Source: Tyzzerella sp. An114 (GTDB taxonomy: Bacteria > Bacillota > Clostridia > Lachnospirales > Anaerotignaceae). Taken from it: DNA of 64,000 bases. A model generated the notes under the pieces. It did no database searches. It saw nothing but the letters and a program-made list of their open reading frames with translations, and was not told the DNA's origin. Position numbers and translations under genes: made by a program. The stretch lies in assembly GCF_002161055.1 (NCBI RefSeq), contig NZ_NFLT01000002.1, forward strand, positions 124,001-188,000, in the 5' to 3' direction. Shown here in pieces: positions 35,831 through 45,188 of the stretch. Position 1 is the first letter of the stretch; each line of letters starts with the position of its first letter.

Positions 35831-35893
35831 AATTAATTTCCTCCTTAAAAAAATATATATTTGATAATTCAATAAAATTAAATTGTTGTTATC

Positions 35894-35930
35894 TGATAAT
35901 GATTATAAATTAGAAATATATATTTGTCAA
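35894..35930 (-). promoter_or_regulatory. Consensus promoter with PerR-like box for reverse rubrerythrin
   Basis: Minus strand TTGACA (35930-35925), 17 bases, TATAAT (35907-35902). TTATAATCATTATCA (35908-35894) overlaps the -10 and differs from the PerR box TTATAATnATTATAA at one position. Confidence 0.75.
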
Positions 35931-36020
35931 TAGTTTTTTATAAAATTTTTAACCTTTGAAATAAATGTCGAAAGAGGTTATAATCTAATCTATAAATTTT
36001 TAAAAGCAAGGAATGATACT

Positions 36021-38930
36021 ATGACAAATTTTAAAATAAATGAAAAATATTATGGTTTTATCCTTACAGCTAAAGAATATATTGAAGATATAAATTCGGA
36101 TGTATATCTCTTTAATCATGAAAAGAGTGGAGCAAGACTTATTTATGTTTCTAATGATGACAAAAATAGAGTTTTTTTCACTACATTTAAGACACCACCA
36201 GAAAATCATAAGGGTACAGCCCATATAATGGAACATTCTGTTTTATGTGGTTCTGAAAAATATAGAGTCAAAGACCCTTTTAATGAGCTTGCAAAGGGTT
36301 CTTTAAATACATATCTCAATGCGTTAACATATGCCGATAAAACTGTATATCCAATAGGAAGCACAAACGAAAAAGATTTTGAAAATCTTATGAATGTTTA
36401 TATTGATGCAGTTTTTAATCCTCTTATATATGAAAGAAAAGAAATTTTTCTTCAAGAGGGTTGGCATTATGAATTTAACGAAGATAAAACAAAACTCAAA
36501 TATACAGGTGTTGTATATAATGAGATGAAGGGGGCTTTTTCAGACCCAGAAAGAATACTTGCAGGTACAATTTCAGAAAGTTTATTTTCAAATTCTCCCT
36601 ATAAATATGAGTCTGGGGGAGACCCTGAATATATACCTCAATTAACATATAATGAATTTATTGATTTTCATAAGAAATATTATCACCCTTCAAACAGTTA
36701 TATATACCTTTATGGACACATGAATATTGAAAAACATCTTAAATATATAGACGAAGAATATCTTTCAAAGTATGAAAAAACATCATGTATTCCTGAAATA
36801 AAAGAGGATAATTCATATATAAAAAATAATGTTTATTCTGATACATATTCAGCCCAAAGTGATGATGAAGGTTCATATATAGCGTACAATATTGTTACAG
36901 GAAAATCCGATAATCCTTTACATACTCTTTCTATGGATATACTTTCATATATACTTTTTGAGACTAATGACTCAGCTATAAAAAGAAAACTTGTTGATTC
37001 TGGAATAGCTGAAGATATAGAAGGTTGGTATGACTCATCAACCTATGAGACAGTTTTAAGTATTGTTGGAAAAAATTGTGATTTAAAAAGAAAAGACGAA
37101 TTTAAAAATATAATACTTTCAGAGCTTAAACGAATTTCTGATGAAGGTATAGACAGAGATGTTATAAAATCAAGTTTAAATGTTTTTGAATTTCATATGA
37201 GAGAAGAAAACTATGGATATAAACCAAAGGGATTGGCTTATGGTCTTAAAGCTATGAAAGTATGGCTTCATAATGAAAATCCTTTTGATGGGTTTTATAG
37301 ATGGAAGTATATGGACAAAATAAGAGAGGAAAGTGAAAAAGGGTATTTTGAGAATATCATAAAAGATTGTTTAATTGATAATGAACATTCATCTCTTGTT
37401 GTTGTTTCTCCTGAAATTGGAAAACAAGCTGAAATTGATAAAAAAACAGATGAGAAACTTGATGAAATACTCTCAAAAATGTCAGATTATGAAAAAAATC
37501 AGATTATAAAAGAAAATGAAAGTTTGAGAGAATATCAAAATAGGACAGATACAAAACAAAATCTTGAGTCAATACCTGTTATAGAAATTGATGAGATAGA
37601 AAAAAGTATTGAGAAAATAGATAGCCGTATAATAGATACTGAATGTGGTGTTTTACATTTTACACCTTATGACACAAATAAAATAGTTTATAGTCAGATT
37701 GTATTTGATACAAGAAATGTGCCTGAAAATCTTATTGAATACGCAGGTCTTTTGACTGATATAATGGGAAAAATGGGAACGAAAAAATATAGTTTCAGAA
37801 AACTTCCTACTGAAATAAATATGTATACTGGAGATGTGTCATTAAGTTTTGATATATATACAAGAAATAAAGAGGATTATACTCCTGTTGTATCACTTAA
37901 TGGAAAAGCTATAAAAGATAATATGTCAAAAATGTTTGAGCTTTTTGATGAGATTGTGTTTAATACTGTTTTTGACAATAAAGATGATTTTAAAAACGTA
38001 ATAAAAGCTGAAAAACTCAATCTTGAAAATAAAATATTAAACAATGCTCATATGGTTTCAAGTATAAAGGCTCTCTCTCATTTTGCTGATAACTCTATAT
38101 ATAAAGATAGAACATCTGGAATAGCATACTATAAATTTTTATGTGATATTGAAAAAAGAATTGAAAATGATTTTGATAACATAATTGAAAATATAAAAGA
38201 AACATATAAACATATATTCAATAAAAATAATGTTATTGCTGCTTTTGAGACTGATGAAAAGTATATATCAGAATATAAAGAGAATTTTGAAAATTTTGTA
38301 TCAAAATTACCTGATTATAAATTTGATATTGTAAAATATGATTTTGATAAATCAATAAATAGTGAAGCTTTTACGACAGGTGGAAAGATAGTATATGATG
38401 CAAAGGCTACAAACTATAAAGATTATGGATATACATATTCTGGGGATATGAATGTTTTAAAAACAATTATAAATCTTGAATATTTGTGGAATGTGGTTAG
38501 AGTTCAAGGCGGAGCTTATGGAAGTGGTTGTCAGATACTTAAAAATGGTAATGTATACTGCTATTCTTACAGAGACCCTAATATTAAAGAGACTCTTGAT
38601 GCTTTTGACAATATAGGGGAATTTATAAGCAATTTTAATGCTGATGAAAGAGAAATGAAAAAATACATAATTGGTACAATAAATAACTTTGATAGACCAA
38701 AATCAATGGCAGAAAGAGCTGATATATCTTTTGCTGCTTATATGTGCAATATTTCAGATGATATAAGACAGAAAGAAAGAGATGGAATTTTGTCTGCTGA
38801 TATTGAAAAAATACGCTCTTATGGGGCTATGTTTGACAAAATTATGAAAAAATCAAGTATATGTGTAATAGGAAATGAGTCAAAAATAAATGAAAACAAA
38901 AATATATTTGAAAAAATTACAGATATTTAA
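36021..38930 (+). CDS. M16-family metallopeptidase (PreP/insulinase type)
   Basis: 969 residues, four M16-like domains in one chain. The inverted zinc motif HxxEH is at 68-72 (AHIMEHSVLCGS) with the distal Glu region GVVYNEMKGAFSDPE, and a C-terminal half with the substrate-gripping RVQGGAYGSGCQ block. This is the PreP/M16C layout, which degrades peptides inside a closed chamber. No signal peptide, so it is cytosolic. It is monocistronic, with TATAAT at about 40 bases upstream and AGCAAGGAATG before ATG. It may recycle peptides or signal fragments. Confidence 0.93.
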   Translation: MTNFKINEKYYGFILTAKEYIEDINSDVYLFNHEKSGARLIYVSNDDKNRVFFTTFKTPPENHKGTAHIMEHSVLCGSEKYRVKDPFNELAKGSLNTYLNALTYADKTVYPIGSTNEKDFENLMNVYIDAVFNPLIYERKEIFLQEGWHYEFNEDKTKLKYTGVVYNEMKGAFSDPERILAGTISESLFSNSPYKYESGGDPEYIPQLTYNEFIDFHKKYYHPSNSYIYLYGHMNIEKHLKYIDEEYLSKYEKTSCIPEIKEDNSYIKNNVYSDTYSAQSDDEGSYIAYNIVTGKSDNPLHTLSMDILSYILFETNDSAIKRKLVDSGIAEDIEGWYDSSTYETVLSIVGKNCDLKRKDEFKNIILSELKRISDEGIDRDVIKSSLNVFEFHMREENYGYKPKGLAYGLKAMKVWLHNENPFDGFYRWKYMDKIREESEKGYFENIIKDCLIDNEHSSLVVVSPEIGKQAEIDKKTDEKLDEILSKMSDYEKNQIIKENESLREYQNRTDTKQNLESIPVIEIDEIEKSIEKIDSRIIDTECGVLHFTPYDTNKIVYSQIVFDTRNVPENLIEYAGLLTDIMGKMGTKKYSFRKLPTEINMYTGDVSLSFDIYTRNKEDYTPVVSLNGKAIKDNMSKMFELFDEIVFNTVFDNKDDFKNVIKAEKLNLENKILNNAHMVSSIKALSHFADNSIYKDRTSGIAYYKFLCDIEKRIENDFDNIIENIKETYKHIFNKNNVIAAFETDEKYISEYKENFENFVSKLPDYKFDIVKYDFDKSINSEAFTTGGKIVYDAKATNYKDYGYTYSGDMNVLKTIINLEYLWNVVRVQGGAYGSGCQILKNGNVYCYSYRDPNIKETLDAFDNIGEFISNFNADEREMKKYIIGTINNFDRPKSMAERADISFAAYMCNISDDIRQKERDGILSADIEKIRSYGAMFDKIMKKSSICVIGNESKINENKNIFEKITDI

Positions 38931-39020
38931 AAATTTAACCTAAAATTTTTTATAATAAGCCATATTTTTATATGGACTGACGAAGTATATTTCTATAACT
39001 ATATAATCAAAGCCTTTTTG

Positions 39021-39131
39021 TTGACTTTTTTTGGGTCCTATGATAAAAATATATTATAGAAATTTGGTAAATCCAATCATTAAATCAAAGCTGAAACAGA
39101 TTTCGAAAGAGGTCTGTTTTGCTTTTTTTAT
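39021..39131 (+). promoter_or_regulatory. purM leader: promoter and intrinsic terminator
   Basis: TTGACT (39021-39026) with TAAAAA at 17 bases is a possible promoter. AAACAGATTTC (39094-39104) pairs with GAGGTCTGTTT (39109-39119) around a GAAA tetraloop, extended by AAAGC/GCTTT and followed by seven T residues. This terminator lies 45 bases before the purM start, so the leader is probably attenuated. An upstream CCATAT/ATATGG hairpin is near 38962-38977. No ligand-binding core was recognised in the 246 bases after the M16 gene. Confidence 0.6.
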
Positions 39132-39176
39132 ACATTGTTGTAATAAACACAACCGAAAAATAAGGAGGATACAAAA

Positions 39177-40214
39177 ATGGGTCTTAATTACAAAGATGCA
39201 GGTGTTGACGTTGAAGCTGGATACAAATCCGTAAAACTTATGGGTGAACACGTAAAAAGCACTTTTAGAAAAGAAGTTTTAAGCGACATAGGAGGATTTG
39301 GTGGTCTTTTTTCACTGGCACAGATGAAAATGGAAGAGCCTGTTCTTATTTCAGGTACAGACGGTGTTGGTACAAAACTCAAACTTGCTTTTGTACAGGA
39401 CAAGCATAATACAGTAGGTATAGACTGTGTTGCTATGTGTGTAAACGATATAATTTGTAATGGAGCTGAACCACTCTTTTTCCTTGATTATATTGCTTGT
39501 GGAAAAAATATTCCAGAAAAAATAGCTGATATTGTAAGCGGTGTTGCAGAGGGCTGTCGTCAGTCAGGCTGTGCTCTTATTGGTGGAGAAACTGCGGAAA
39601 TGCCAGGTTTCTACCCTGAAGATGAATATGATATGGCAGGTTTTGCTGTTGGTATAGTTGATAAGAAAAATATGATTACTGGTGAAAATATTAAAGAAGG
39701 AGATGTTATAATTGGACTTCCTTCAAGCGGTATTCACAGTAACGGTTATTCCCTTGTAAGAAAAATTTTCAAAATCACAGAGGAAAACTGCAAGGAGTAT
39801 GTTGAAAGCCTTGGAGAAACTCTGGGAGAGTCACTTCTTAAACCTACAAAAATCTATGTAAAAGAAATCCTTGAACTTATCAAAAATGTTGAAATCAAAG
39901 GTATAAGCAACATCACAGGTGGAGGATTTATCGAAAATATTCCAAGATGTATTCCAAAAGAAAAGAAATTATGTGCTACAATTGAAGAAGGAACATGGCC
40001 TGTACTTCCTATTTTTGAACTTATGCAGGAACTTGGACAGGTTGAAAGAATGAGTATGTACAATACTTTCAATATGGGTATTGGTATGGTTCTTGTTGTT
40101 GCCCCTGAAAACGTTTCAAAAGTTATGGAAGTTGTTGAAGGCATGAATGAAAAAGCTTATGTTATAGGAAAAATAACATCAAATGAAAAAGAGGTAGAAA
40201 TATGCTTAAAATAG
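39177..40214 (+). CDS. purM: Phosphoribosylformylglycinamidine cyclo-ligase (AIR synthetase)
   Basis: 345 residues; fifth step of purine synthesis. N-terminal [30 protein letters not shown] (nucleotide-binding), the [23 protein letters not shown] block, [11 protein letters not shown] and the glycine-rich [14 protein letters not shown], all typical of PurM. ATG follows ATAAGGAGG. Its 3' end overlaps the purN start by 13 bases. First of purMND behind a terminated leader. Confidence 0.97.
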   Translation: MGLNYKDAGVDVEAGYKSVKLMGEHVKSTFRKEVLSDIGGFGGLFSLAQMKMEEPVLISGTDGVGTKLKLAFVQDKHNTVGIDCVAMCVNDIICNGAEPLFFLDYIACGKNIPEKIADIVSGVAEGCRQSGCALIGGETAEMPGFYPEDEYDMAGFAVGIVDKKNMITGENIKEGDVIIGLPSSGIHSNGYSLVRKIFKITEENCKEYVESLGETLGESLLKPTKIYVKEILELIKNVEIKGISNITGGGFIENIPRCIPKEKKLCATIEEGTWPVLPIFELMQELGQVERMSMYNTFNMGIGMVLVVAPENVSKVMEVVEGMNEKAYVIGKITSNEKEVEICLK

Positions 40215-40825
40215 GAGTTCTTGTTTCTGGCGGAGGCACAAACTTTCAGGCAATAGTTGACAGTATAGAAAGTGGATACATAGAAAATGCAAAGATTGTT
40301 ACTCTTGTAAGCAGTAGTCCAAAGGCATATGCCCTTGAGAGAGCTAAAAACCATAACATAGAAGGCGTAGTTATAAGAAAAAAAGATTTTGAAAACAGTG
40401 AGCTTTATGAAAAAGCTCTTGTTGAACATTTTGAAAGTAGAGAAGTAGACCTTGTTATAATGGCAGGATTTATGGTTGTAATAGGACCTTACTTTATAAA
40501 TGCTTTCAGAAATAGAATAATGAATATTCACCCTTCTTTAATACCTTCTTTCTGTGGTAATGGATATTATGGTTTAAAGGTACATGAAGCAGCTCTTGAA
40601 AAAGGCGTAAAAGTTACAGGTGCAACAGTTCATTTTGTAACTGAGGAGACAGATGCAGGCCCTATAATACTTCAGAAAGCTGTATATATTGATGATGATG
40701 ATACTCCTGAAAGCCTTCAAAAGAAAGTTATGATTGAAGCAGAATGGAAGATATTCCCTGAAGCTATAAAACTTTTTGCAGAAGGAAAAATTGAGATTGT
40801 TGGTAATAAGGTAAGGAGGAAGTAA
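40202..40825 (+). CDS. purN: Phosphoribosylglycinamide formyltransferase (GART)
   Basis: 207 residues, folate-dependent formyl transfer to GAR. Start [21 protein letters not shown]; the active-site block [18 protein letters not shown] (His of the HPS motif), then [17 protein letters not shown] with the catalytic His and Asp. Family-typical length. Starts inside the end of purM and is followed by purD after 4 bases, so the three genes are translationally linked. Confidence 0.96.
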   Translation: MLKIGVLVSGGGTNFQAIVDSIESGYIENAKIVTLVSSSPKAYALERAKNHNIEGVVIRKKDFENSELYEKALVEHFESREVDLVIMAGFMVVIGPYFINAFRNRIMNIHPSLIPSFCGNGYYGLKVHEAALEKGVKVTGATVHFVTEETDAGPIILQKAVYIDDDDTPESLQKKVMIEAEWKIFPEAIKLFAEGKIEIVGNKVRRK

Positions 40826-40829
40826 TAAA

Positions 40830-42101
40830 ATGAAAGTACTTGTAGTTGGAAGCGGTGGACGTGAACATGCTATTGTTTGGCGTCTCAAAAAAAATACTGC
40901 TATTGAAAAAATATACTGTGCTCCTGGAAATGCAGGAATAGGACTTGATGCTGAATGTGTTCCTATTGGTGCTATGGAATTTGATAAACTTGTTGACTTT
41001 GCAAAGTCTGAAAAAATAGATTTTACTATAATAGGTATGGACGACCCTCTTGTTGGTGGTGTTGTTGATGCTTTTGAAAAAGAAGGTTTAAGAGTTTTTG
41101 GACCAAGAAAAAATGCTGCTATAATTGAGGGAAGCAAGGCTTTTTCAAAAGACCTTATGAAAAAATATGGCATACCTACTGCGAAATATGAGTCATTTAC
41201 AGATTATGAGGAAGCTAAAAAATATCTTGATAATCAGGAAATGCCTATTGTTATAAAAGCTGATGGTCTTGCTCTTGGAAAAGGTGTTTTAATATGCATG
41301 ACAAGAGAGGAAGCTGAAAGCGGACTTAAAGAGATTATGCTTGATAAAAAATTCGGCTCAGCAGGAAATGCTGTTGTAATCGAAGAATTTTTACAGGGAC
41401 CAGAAGTTTCTGTTTTATCATTCTGTGACGGAAAAACTGTTGTTCCTATGGTTAGTGCACAGGACCATAAAAGAGCCCTTGACGGTGACAAAGGACTTAA
41501 TACAGGTGGTATGGGTACATTCTCACCAAGTGTTTTCTATACAGAAGAAATGAATGAAGAATGTATGAAAACAATATTCCAGCCTACTGTTGATGCTATG
41601 GCTAAAGAGGGACGTCCTTTTGTTGGTATACTTTACTTTGGACTTATGCTCACAAAAGACGGTATGAAAGTTATTGAATATAACGCTCGTTTCGGAGACC
41701 CTGAAACACAGGTTATACTTCCAAGACTTAAAACAGACCTTCTTGAAATTATGGAAGCTTGTGTTGATGGAAAACTTGCTGATATGAATATTGAATGGTA
41801 TGATAACGCAGCTGTTTGTGTTGTCCTTGCCAGTGGTGGATATCCTGTTGCTTATGAAAAAGGCTTTGAGATAAAAGGTCTTGATGAAATTGCAAAACGT
41901 GATGATATCGTTGTATTTCATGCAGGAACAGCAGAAAAAGACGGTAAACTTGTTACAAATGGTGGACGTGTTTTAGGTATCACAGGTATAGGAAAAGACA
42001 TAAATGAAGCTATAAAAATAGCTTATGAAGGTGTTGAAATTGTTGATTTTGAAAAGAAACATTTCCGCACAGATATAGGAAGAAAAGAATATAAACTTTA
42101 A
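40830..42101 (+). CDS. purD: Phosphoribosylamine-glycine ligase (GAR synthetase)
   Basis: 423 residues, ATP-grasp ligase that joins phosphoribosylamine and glycine. N-terminal KVLVVGSGGREHAIVWRL, ATP-grasp segment VIKADGLALGKGVLI, EEFLQGPEVSVLSFCDG, GGMGTFSP and the metal site YNARFGDPETQV. Starts with ATG after AAGGAGGAAG. Last gene of purMND, ended by a terminator. Confidence 0.97.
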   Translation: MKVLVVGSGGREHAIVWRLKKNTAIEKIYCAPGNAGIGLDAECVPIGAMEFDKLVDFAKSEKIDFTIIGMDDPLVGGVVDAFEKEGLRVFGPRKNAAIIEGSKAFSKDLMKKYGIPTAKYESFTDYEEAKKYLDNQEMPIVIKADGLALGKGVLICMTREEAESGLKEIMLDKKFGSAGNAVVIEEFLQGPEVSVLSFCDGKTVVPMVSAQDHKRALDGDKGLNTGGMGTFSPSVFYTEEMNEECMKTIFQPTVDAMAKEGRPFVGILYFGLMLTKDGMKVIEYNARFGDPETQVILPRLKTDLLEIMEACVDGKLADMNIEWYDNAAVCVVLASGGYPVAYEKGFEIKGLDEIAKRDDIVVFHAGTAEKDGKLVTNGGRVLGITGIGKDINEAIKIAYEGVEIVDFEKKHFRTDIGRKEYKL

Positions 42102-42110
42102 TATTTTTTT

Positions 42111-42140
42111 GGCTGATACCTTTATGGTGTCAGCCTTTTT
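42111..42140 (+). terminator. Terminator of purMND
   Basis: GGCTGATACC / GGTGTCAGCC (one G-T pair), loop TTTAT, followed by TTTTT. Confidence 0.9.
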
Positions 42141-42158
42141 GAGATTAAGGAGTATTTT

Positions 42159-42596
42159 ATGATTAAAAAAGCTGATTTTAATATTATAGATATTAATAAT
42201 ATTATGGATATATGGCTTAAATCAAATGTTTCTGTCCATAGTTTTGTAGATGAAAAATATTGGCATGATAATTTTGAATTTGTAAAAGAATGTATATTAA
42301 ATTCGGAAGTATATGTTTATTATGAAAATAATATTGTAAAAGCCTTTGCTGGTGTTGATGATGGATATATTGCAGGAATATTTACAGATGATATTTTTAG
42401 GGGAAAAGGCATTGGAACAGAGCTTATTAAATATTTGAAAAATAAATATGATTTGCTTAAACTTGATGTTTATGAAAAAAATAAAAAGGCTTTCAATTTT
42501 TATATTAAAAATGGTTTTCGTATTGAAGAGAAACACTTTGATGAAAATACAAATGAATATGAATATAGAATGAAGTGGGAGAGGGGAAGCTTATGA
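42159..42596 (+). CDS. GNAT-family N-acetyltransferase
   Basis: 145 residues. One GNAT fold with the acetyl-CoA motif AGIFTDDIFRGKGIGTELIKYLKNKY (R/Q-x-x-G-x-G/A) and the late KNGFRIEEKHFDENTNEYEYRMKWE strand pair, the usual ending of RimI/YjaB-like enzymes. Substrate unknown. The last codons overlap the start of the next gene in ATGA, so the two are translationally coupled. Confidence 0.87.
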   Translation: MIKKADFNIIDINNIMDIWLKSNVSVHSFVDEKYWHDNFEFVKECILNSEVYVYYENNIVKAFAGVDDGYIAGIFTDDIFRGKGIGTELIKYLKNKYDLLKLDVYEKNKKAFNFYIKNGFRIEEKHFDENTNEYEYRMKWERGSL

Positions 42597-43183
42597 AAGA
42601 TAGACTTAAAAAACAAATGGAATTTATATATGAAATAGATAAGGCAAAAAATATATTTCGTCAGACATATGTTTCAAGTGGTGACAGAACTGAAAATGAT
42701 GCAGAACATTCTTGGCATCTTGCCCTTATGGCTTTTGTTCTCTCTGAATATATGGGTGATGATATAGATGTTTTAAAAACAATGAAAATGGTTTTAATGC
42801 ATGATTTAGTTGAAATATATGCTGGTGATACATATTGTTATGATGCAGAAGCTAATCTTGACAAAGAAGAAAGAGAGAAAAAAGCAGCTGAAAAAATATA
42901 TGGACTTTTACCGGAAGAACAGGGAAAAGAATATAAAGAGTTGTGGGAAGAATTTGAAAGAGTTGACACAAAAGAAGCAAAATTTGCTTCGATGCTTGAT
43001 AGAATACAGCCTATAATGTTAAACTATGCCACAGAGGGTAAGGCTTGGAAAGAACATGGAATATATAGAGACCAAGTTGAAAAAAGAAATAAAGTTGTTT
43101 TTGAAGGTCCTAAAGAGTTTGCAGAACTTTTGACAGCTATACTTGATTTGTCTGTTGAAAAGGGATATTTAAAAATAAGATGA
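42593..43183 (+). CDS. HD-domain nucleotidase (YfbR/HDDC2-like)
   Basis: 196 residues. HD_3 family: NDAEHSWHLALMAFVLSEY supplies the first metal His plus the EH of 5'-deoxynucleotidases, VLMHDLVEIYAGDT the HD pair, and MLDRIQPIMLNY the last Asp. Family members remove phosphate from deoxynucleoside monophosphates. Start ATG at 42593 overlaps the stop of the acetyltransferase; an in-frame ATG at 42575 has no ribosome site, whereas GAGGGGAAGC fits 42593. Confidence 0.88.
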   Translation: MKDRLKKQMEFIYEIDKAKNIFRQTYVSSGDRTENDAEHSWHLALMAFVLSEYMGDDIDVLKTMKMVLMHDLVEIYAGDTYCYDAEANLDKEEREKKAAEKIYGLLPEEQGKEYKELWEEFERVDTKEAKFASMLDRIQPIMLNYATEGKAWKEHGIYRDQVEKRNKVVFEGPKEFAELLTAILDLSVEKGYLKIR

Positions 43184-43220
43184 AAAAATAGGTATTTCCT
43201 TTGGAAATACCTATTTTTTT
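43184..43220. terminator. Terminator after the HD nucleotidase
   Basis: AAAAAATAGGTATTTCC / GGAAATACCTATTTTTTT with TTT loop. Confidence 0.92.
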
Positions 43221-43276
43221 AGGGTTGTAGGATTATCATTAAATTAAAAATTTTATTAAGAAGGTTTTATGTCAAA

Positions 43277-43507
43277 TTATTTTGCAATATAATCTGATAA
43301 CTCATTAAATAAGCCTTTAGTGTTTACTCCATCTTCAACAACAAGGTCAATCTGTTCATTGAAGTCAAGAGCAAGTAAACCAAGAATTGATTTTGCATCA
43401 ACCATTGTTGATTTACTGTGAAGCCATACATCATAGTTGCAGTTTGAAGCTGCCTGATTAATTGTTCTTATATCATCTAAACCTTTTATGTTAATTTTCT
43501 TTATCAT
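43277..43507 (-). CDS. HPr-like protein lacking the phospho-accepting histidine
   Basis: 76 residues matching the HPr fold across its length. The central AKSILGLLALDFNEQIDLVVEDG corresponds to the Ser46 region (KSIMGVMSL) of HPr, and the C-terminal helix LFNELSDYIA fits. However, the GLHARPA segment holding His15 is not there: the region reads NIKGLDDIRTINQAA, shorter and without His. Like Crh it keeps a Ser46-type site but cannot accept phosphate from enzyme I, so a regulatory rather than transport role is likely. Single gene, ribosome site GAAAGGGGA. Confidence 0.82.
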   Translation of the reverse strand: MIKKINIKGLDDIRTINQAASNCNYDVWLHSKSTMVDAKSILGLLALDFNEQIDLVVEDGVNTKGLFNELSDYIAK

Positions 43508-43860
43508 TTAAAAGTCCCCTTTCTGGTTACTAATAATTGTCATTCCTTATTACGTTTATTATTATATCATAAATTTTAGAAAAGGGAAGATGTTTTGTTA
43601 TGATTTATATTTTGTTAGTCTGTTAAATAGTTAAAAAATGAATAAAAAATACAAATAAAAATACTGTAATAATGATATAATTGCATATATTCTTTTGTAT
43701 CAAAACAAATTAGTTAACATAATTATTGTATAAAGCAGTTGTTTAAATATGTTAAAGGTTTTAAAATTATAAAAATATGACGAAAAAATATATTTCTTAA
43801 AATTGTTAGAGTTATATAAAATAAGTATATAAAATTTGTGCACTTTTTAAGAAAAATAAA
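43508..43860. other. Gene-free intergenic stretch
   Basis: About 350 very AT-rich bases between the HPr-like gene and the methylase terminator. I see no ORF with a ribosome site, no tRNA and no clear hairpin beyond short AT repeats. The HPr-like promoter must lie at its left end. Confidence 0.5.
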
Positions 43861-43889
43861 AATGCAGAGTGTTTTTAATACTCTGCATT
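43861..43889 (-). terminator. Terminator of the RNA methylase gene
   Basis: AATGCAGAGT / ACTCTGCATT stem; T-rich on the minus strand beyond it. Confidence 0.82.
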
Positions 43890-43897
43890 AATATATA

Positions 43898-45037
43898 TTA
43901 CTGTTTTTTTGGTGGTCTTGGACCGTAGAATTGATAGTAATCTGTTTTTATTCTTCCGTTGAAAAGTTTACGTTTCGCATCTGCTTTTCTTCCAAAGAGT
44001 TTTTCAAAGTATTCCATTGATGTTATAAGATATGTTGACCATGTTGTATTGTCAGCCATAATTCTTCCCAAAGCCCTGTAAAGATTTTCAACTTCTTTAA
44101 GCTCACCTAAACGCTCACCATAAGGAGGGTTTGTTATAAGAACACCATAGTCTCCCATAAGCTTAATATCTTGACATGGTTTTACTTCAAATGTTATACA
44201 ATCATCAACACCAGCTTTTATAGCATTTTCTTTTGCAACTTCTATTGCTTCAGGGTCTATGTCACTGCCGTATATTTCAAGTTCACAATCATAGTTTATA
44301 GCCTTATAAGCGTCAACTCTTGCTTGTTTCCATAAAGCTGGGTCAATTCTTTCCCATTCTTCAGAGGCAAATTTTCTGTTTAATCCCGGTGCAATATTTC
44401 TTCCTATAAGAGCTGCTTCAATAGGAATTGTTCCTGAACCACAGAATGGGTCAAGAAGTATTCTGTCTTTTCTCCAATAACTTAAAAGTACCATAGCAGC
44501 TGCAAGAGACTCTTTTAAAGGAGCTGTCATAGCATCGGCACGGTATTCTCTTTTATGAAGGCTTGAGCCTGATGTGTCAATGGCTAATGTAACAACATCT
44601 TTAAGTATTGAAACTTGAATTTTATATTCTGCTCCTGTTTCATCAAACCAGTCAACTTTGTATTTTTGTTTTAATTTTTCAACAACAGCCTTTTTAACTA
44701 TTGCCTGACAGTCTGAAACGCTGAAAAGAGTTGATTTAACAGATTTTCCCACAACAGTAAATTTTCCGTCAACAGGTATCCAGTCACCCCAAGGAAGGGC
44801 TTTTGTTTTCTCGAAAAGCTCATCAAATGTAACAGCCTTAAATTCACCCATTTTTATCCAAACACGACCGGCACAGCGAAGCCACATATTTGTTTTTACA
44901 ATAGTGCTTTCATCACCTGTAAATTCGATTTTACCGTCAGAAGCGTGTATATCATCAACGCCTAAAGCCATAAGCTCTCTTTTTACAACAGCCTCAAGAC
45001 CAAATGTTGTTGTAGCAATAAGATTTATTTTTTCCAT
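43898..45037 (-). CDS. THUMP-domain class I RNA methyltransferase (RlmL/YpsC-like)
   Basis: 379 residues. N-terminal THUMP RNA-binding domain (to about residue 160), then a Rossmann methyltransferase with the SAM motif LLDPFCGSGTIPIEAALIGRNIAPG and the catalytic NPPY in VLITNPPYGERLG, typical of N2-guanine/N6-adenine methylases. In Bacillus the relative YpsC resembles the N-terminal half of E. coli RlmL. Here the second (RlmK) half is absent, as in other Firmicutes. Monocistronic, with a weak GGAGAAAT ribosome site. Confidence 0.92.
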   Translation of the reverse strand: MEKINLIATTTFGLEAVVKRELMALGVDDIHASDGKIEFTGDESTIVKTNMWLRCAGRVWIKMGEFKAVTFDELFEKTKALPWGDWIPVDGKFTVVGKSVKSTLFSVSDCQAIVKKAVVEKLKQKYKVDWFDETGAEYKIQVSILKDVVTLAIDTSGSSLHKREYRADAMTAPLKESLAAAMVLLSYWRKDRILLDPFCGSGTIPIEAALIGRNIAPGLNRKFASEEWERIDPALWKQARVDAYKAINYDCELEIYGSDIDPEAIEVAKENAIKAGVDDCITFEVKPCQDIKLMGDYGVLITNPPYGERLGELKEVENLYRALGRIMADNTTWSTYLITSMEYFEKLFGRKADAKRKLFNGRIKTDYYQFYGPRPPKKQ

Positions 45038-45188
45038 AAAATTTCTCCATTATATATTTATTTGAGTTTTATTATATCAAAAAAAATCATTTTATGATAT
45101 ACATAATTATTATACTTGAAAAAAATAATGATTAAATGTATATTATTTATTGGTTGATTTATTTAATTATAAAGAATGGAGAGTATGA

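Noticed and set aside
38931-39090. Purine or PRPP-type riboswitch before purM
   Set aside because: The conserved core segments of these classes are not present; only a terminator hairpin is supported.
39031-39234. 67-residue ORF in the purM leader
   Set aside because: It spans the terminator hairpin and overlaps the purM start in another frame; no ribosome site.
43508-43860. tRNA or small RNA gene in the longest gene-free gap
   Set aside because: No cloverleaf, no GC-rich stem and no promoter-terminator pair.
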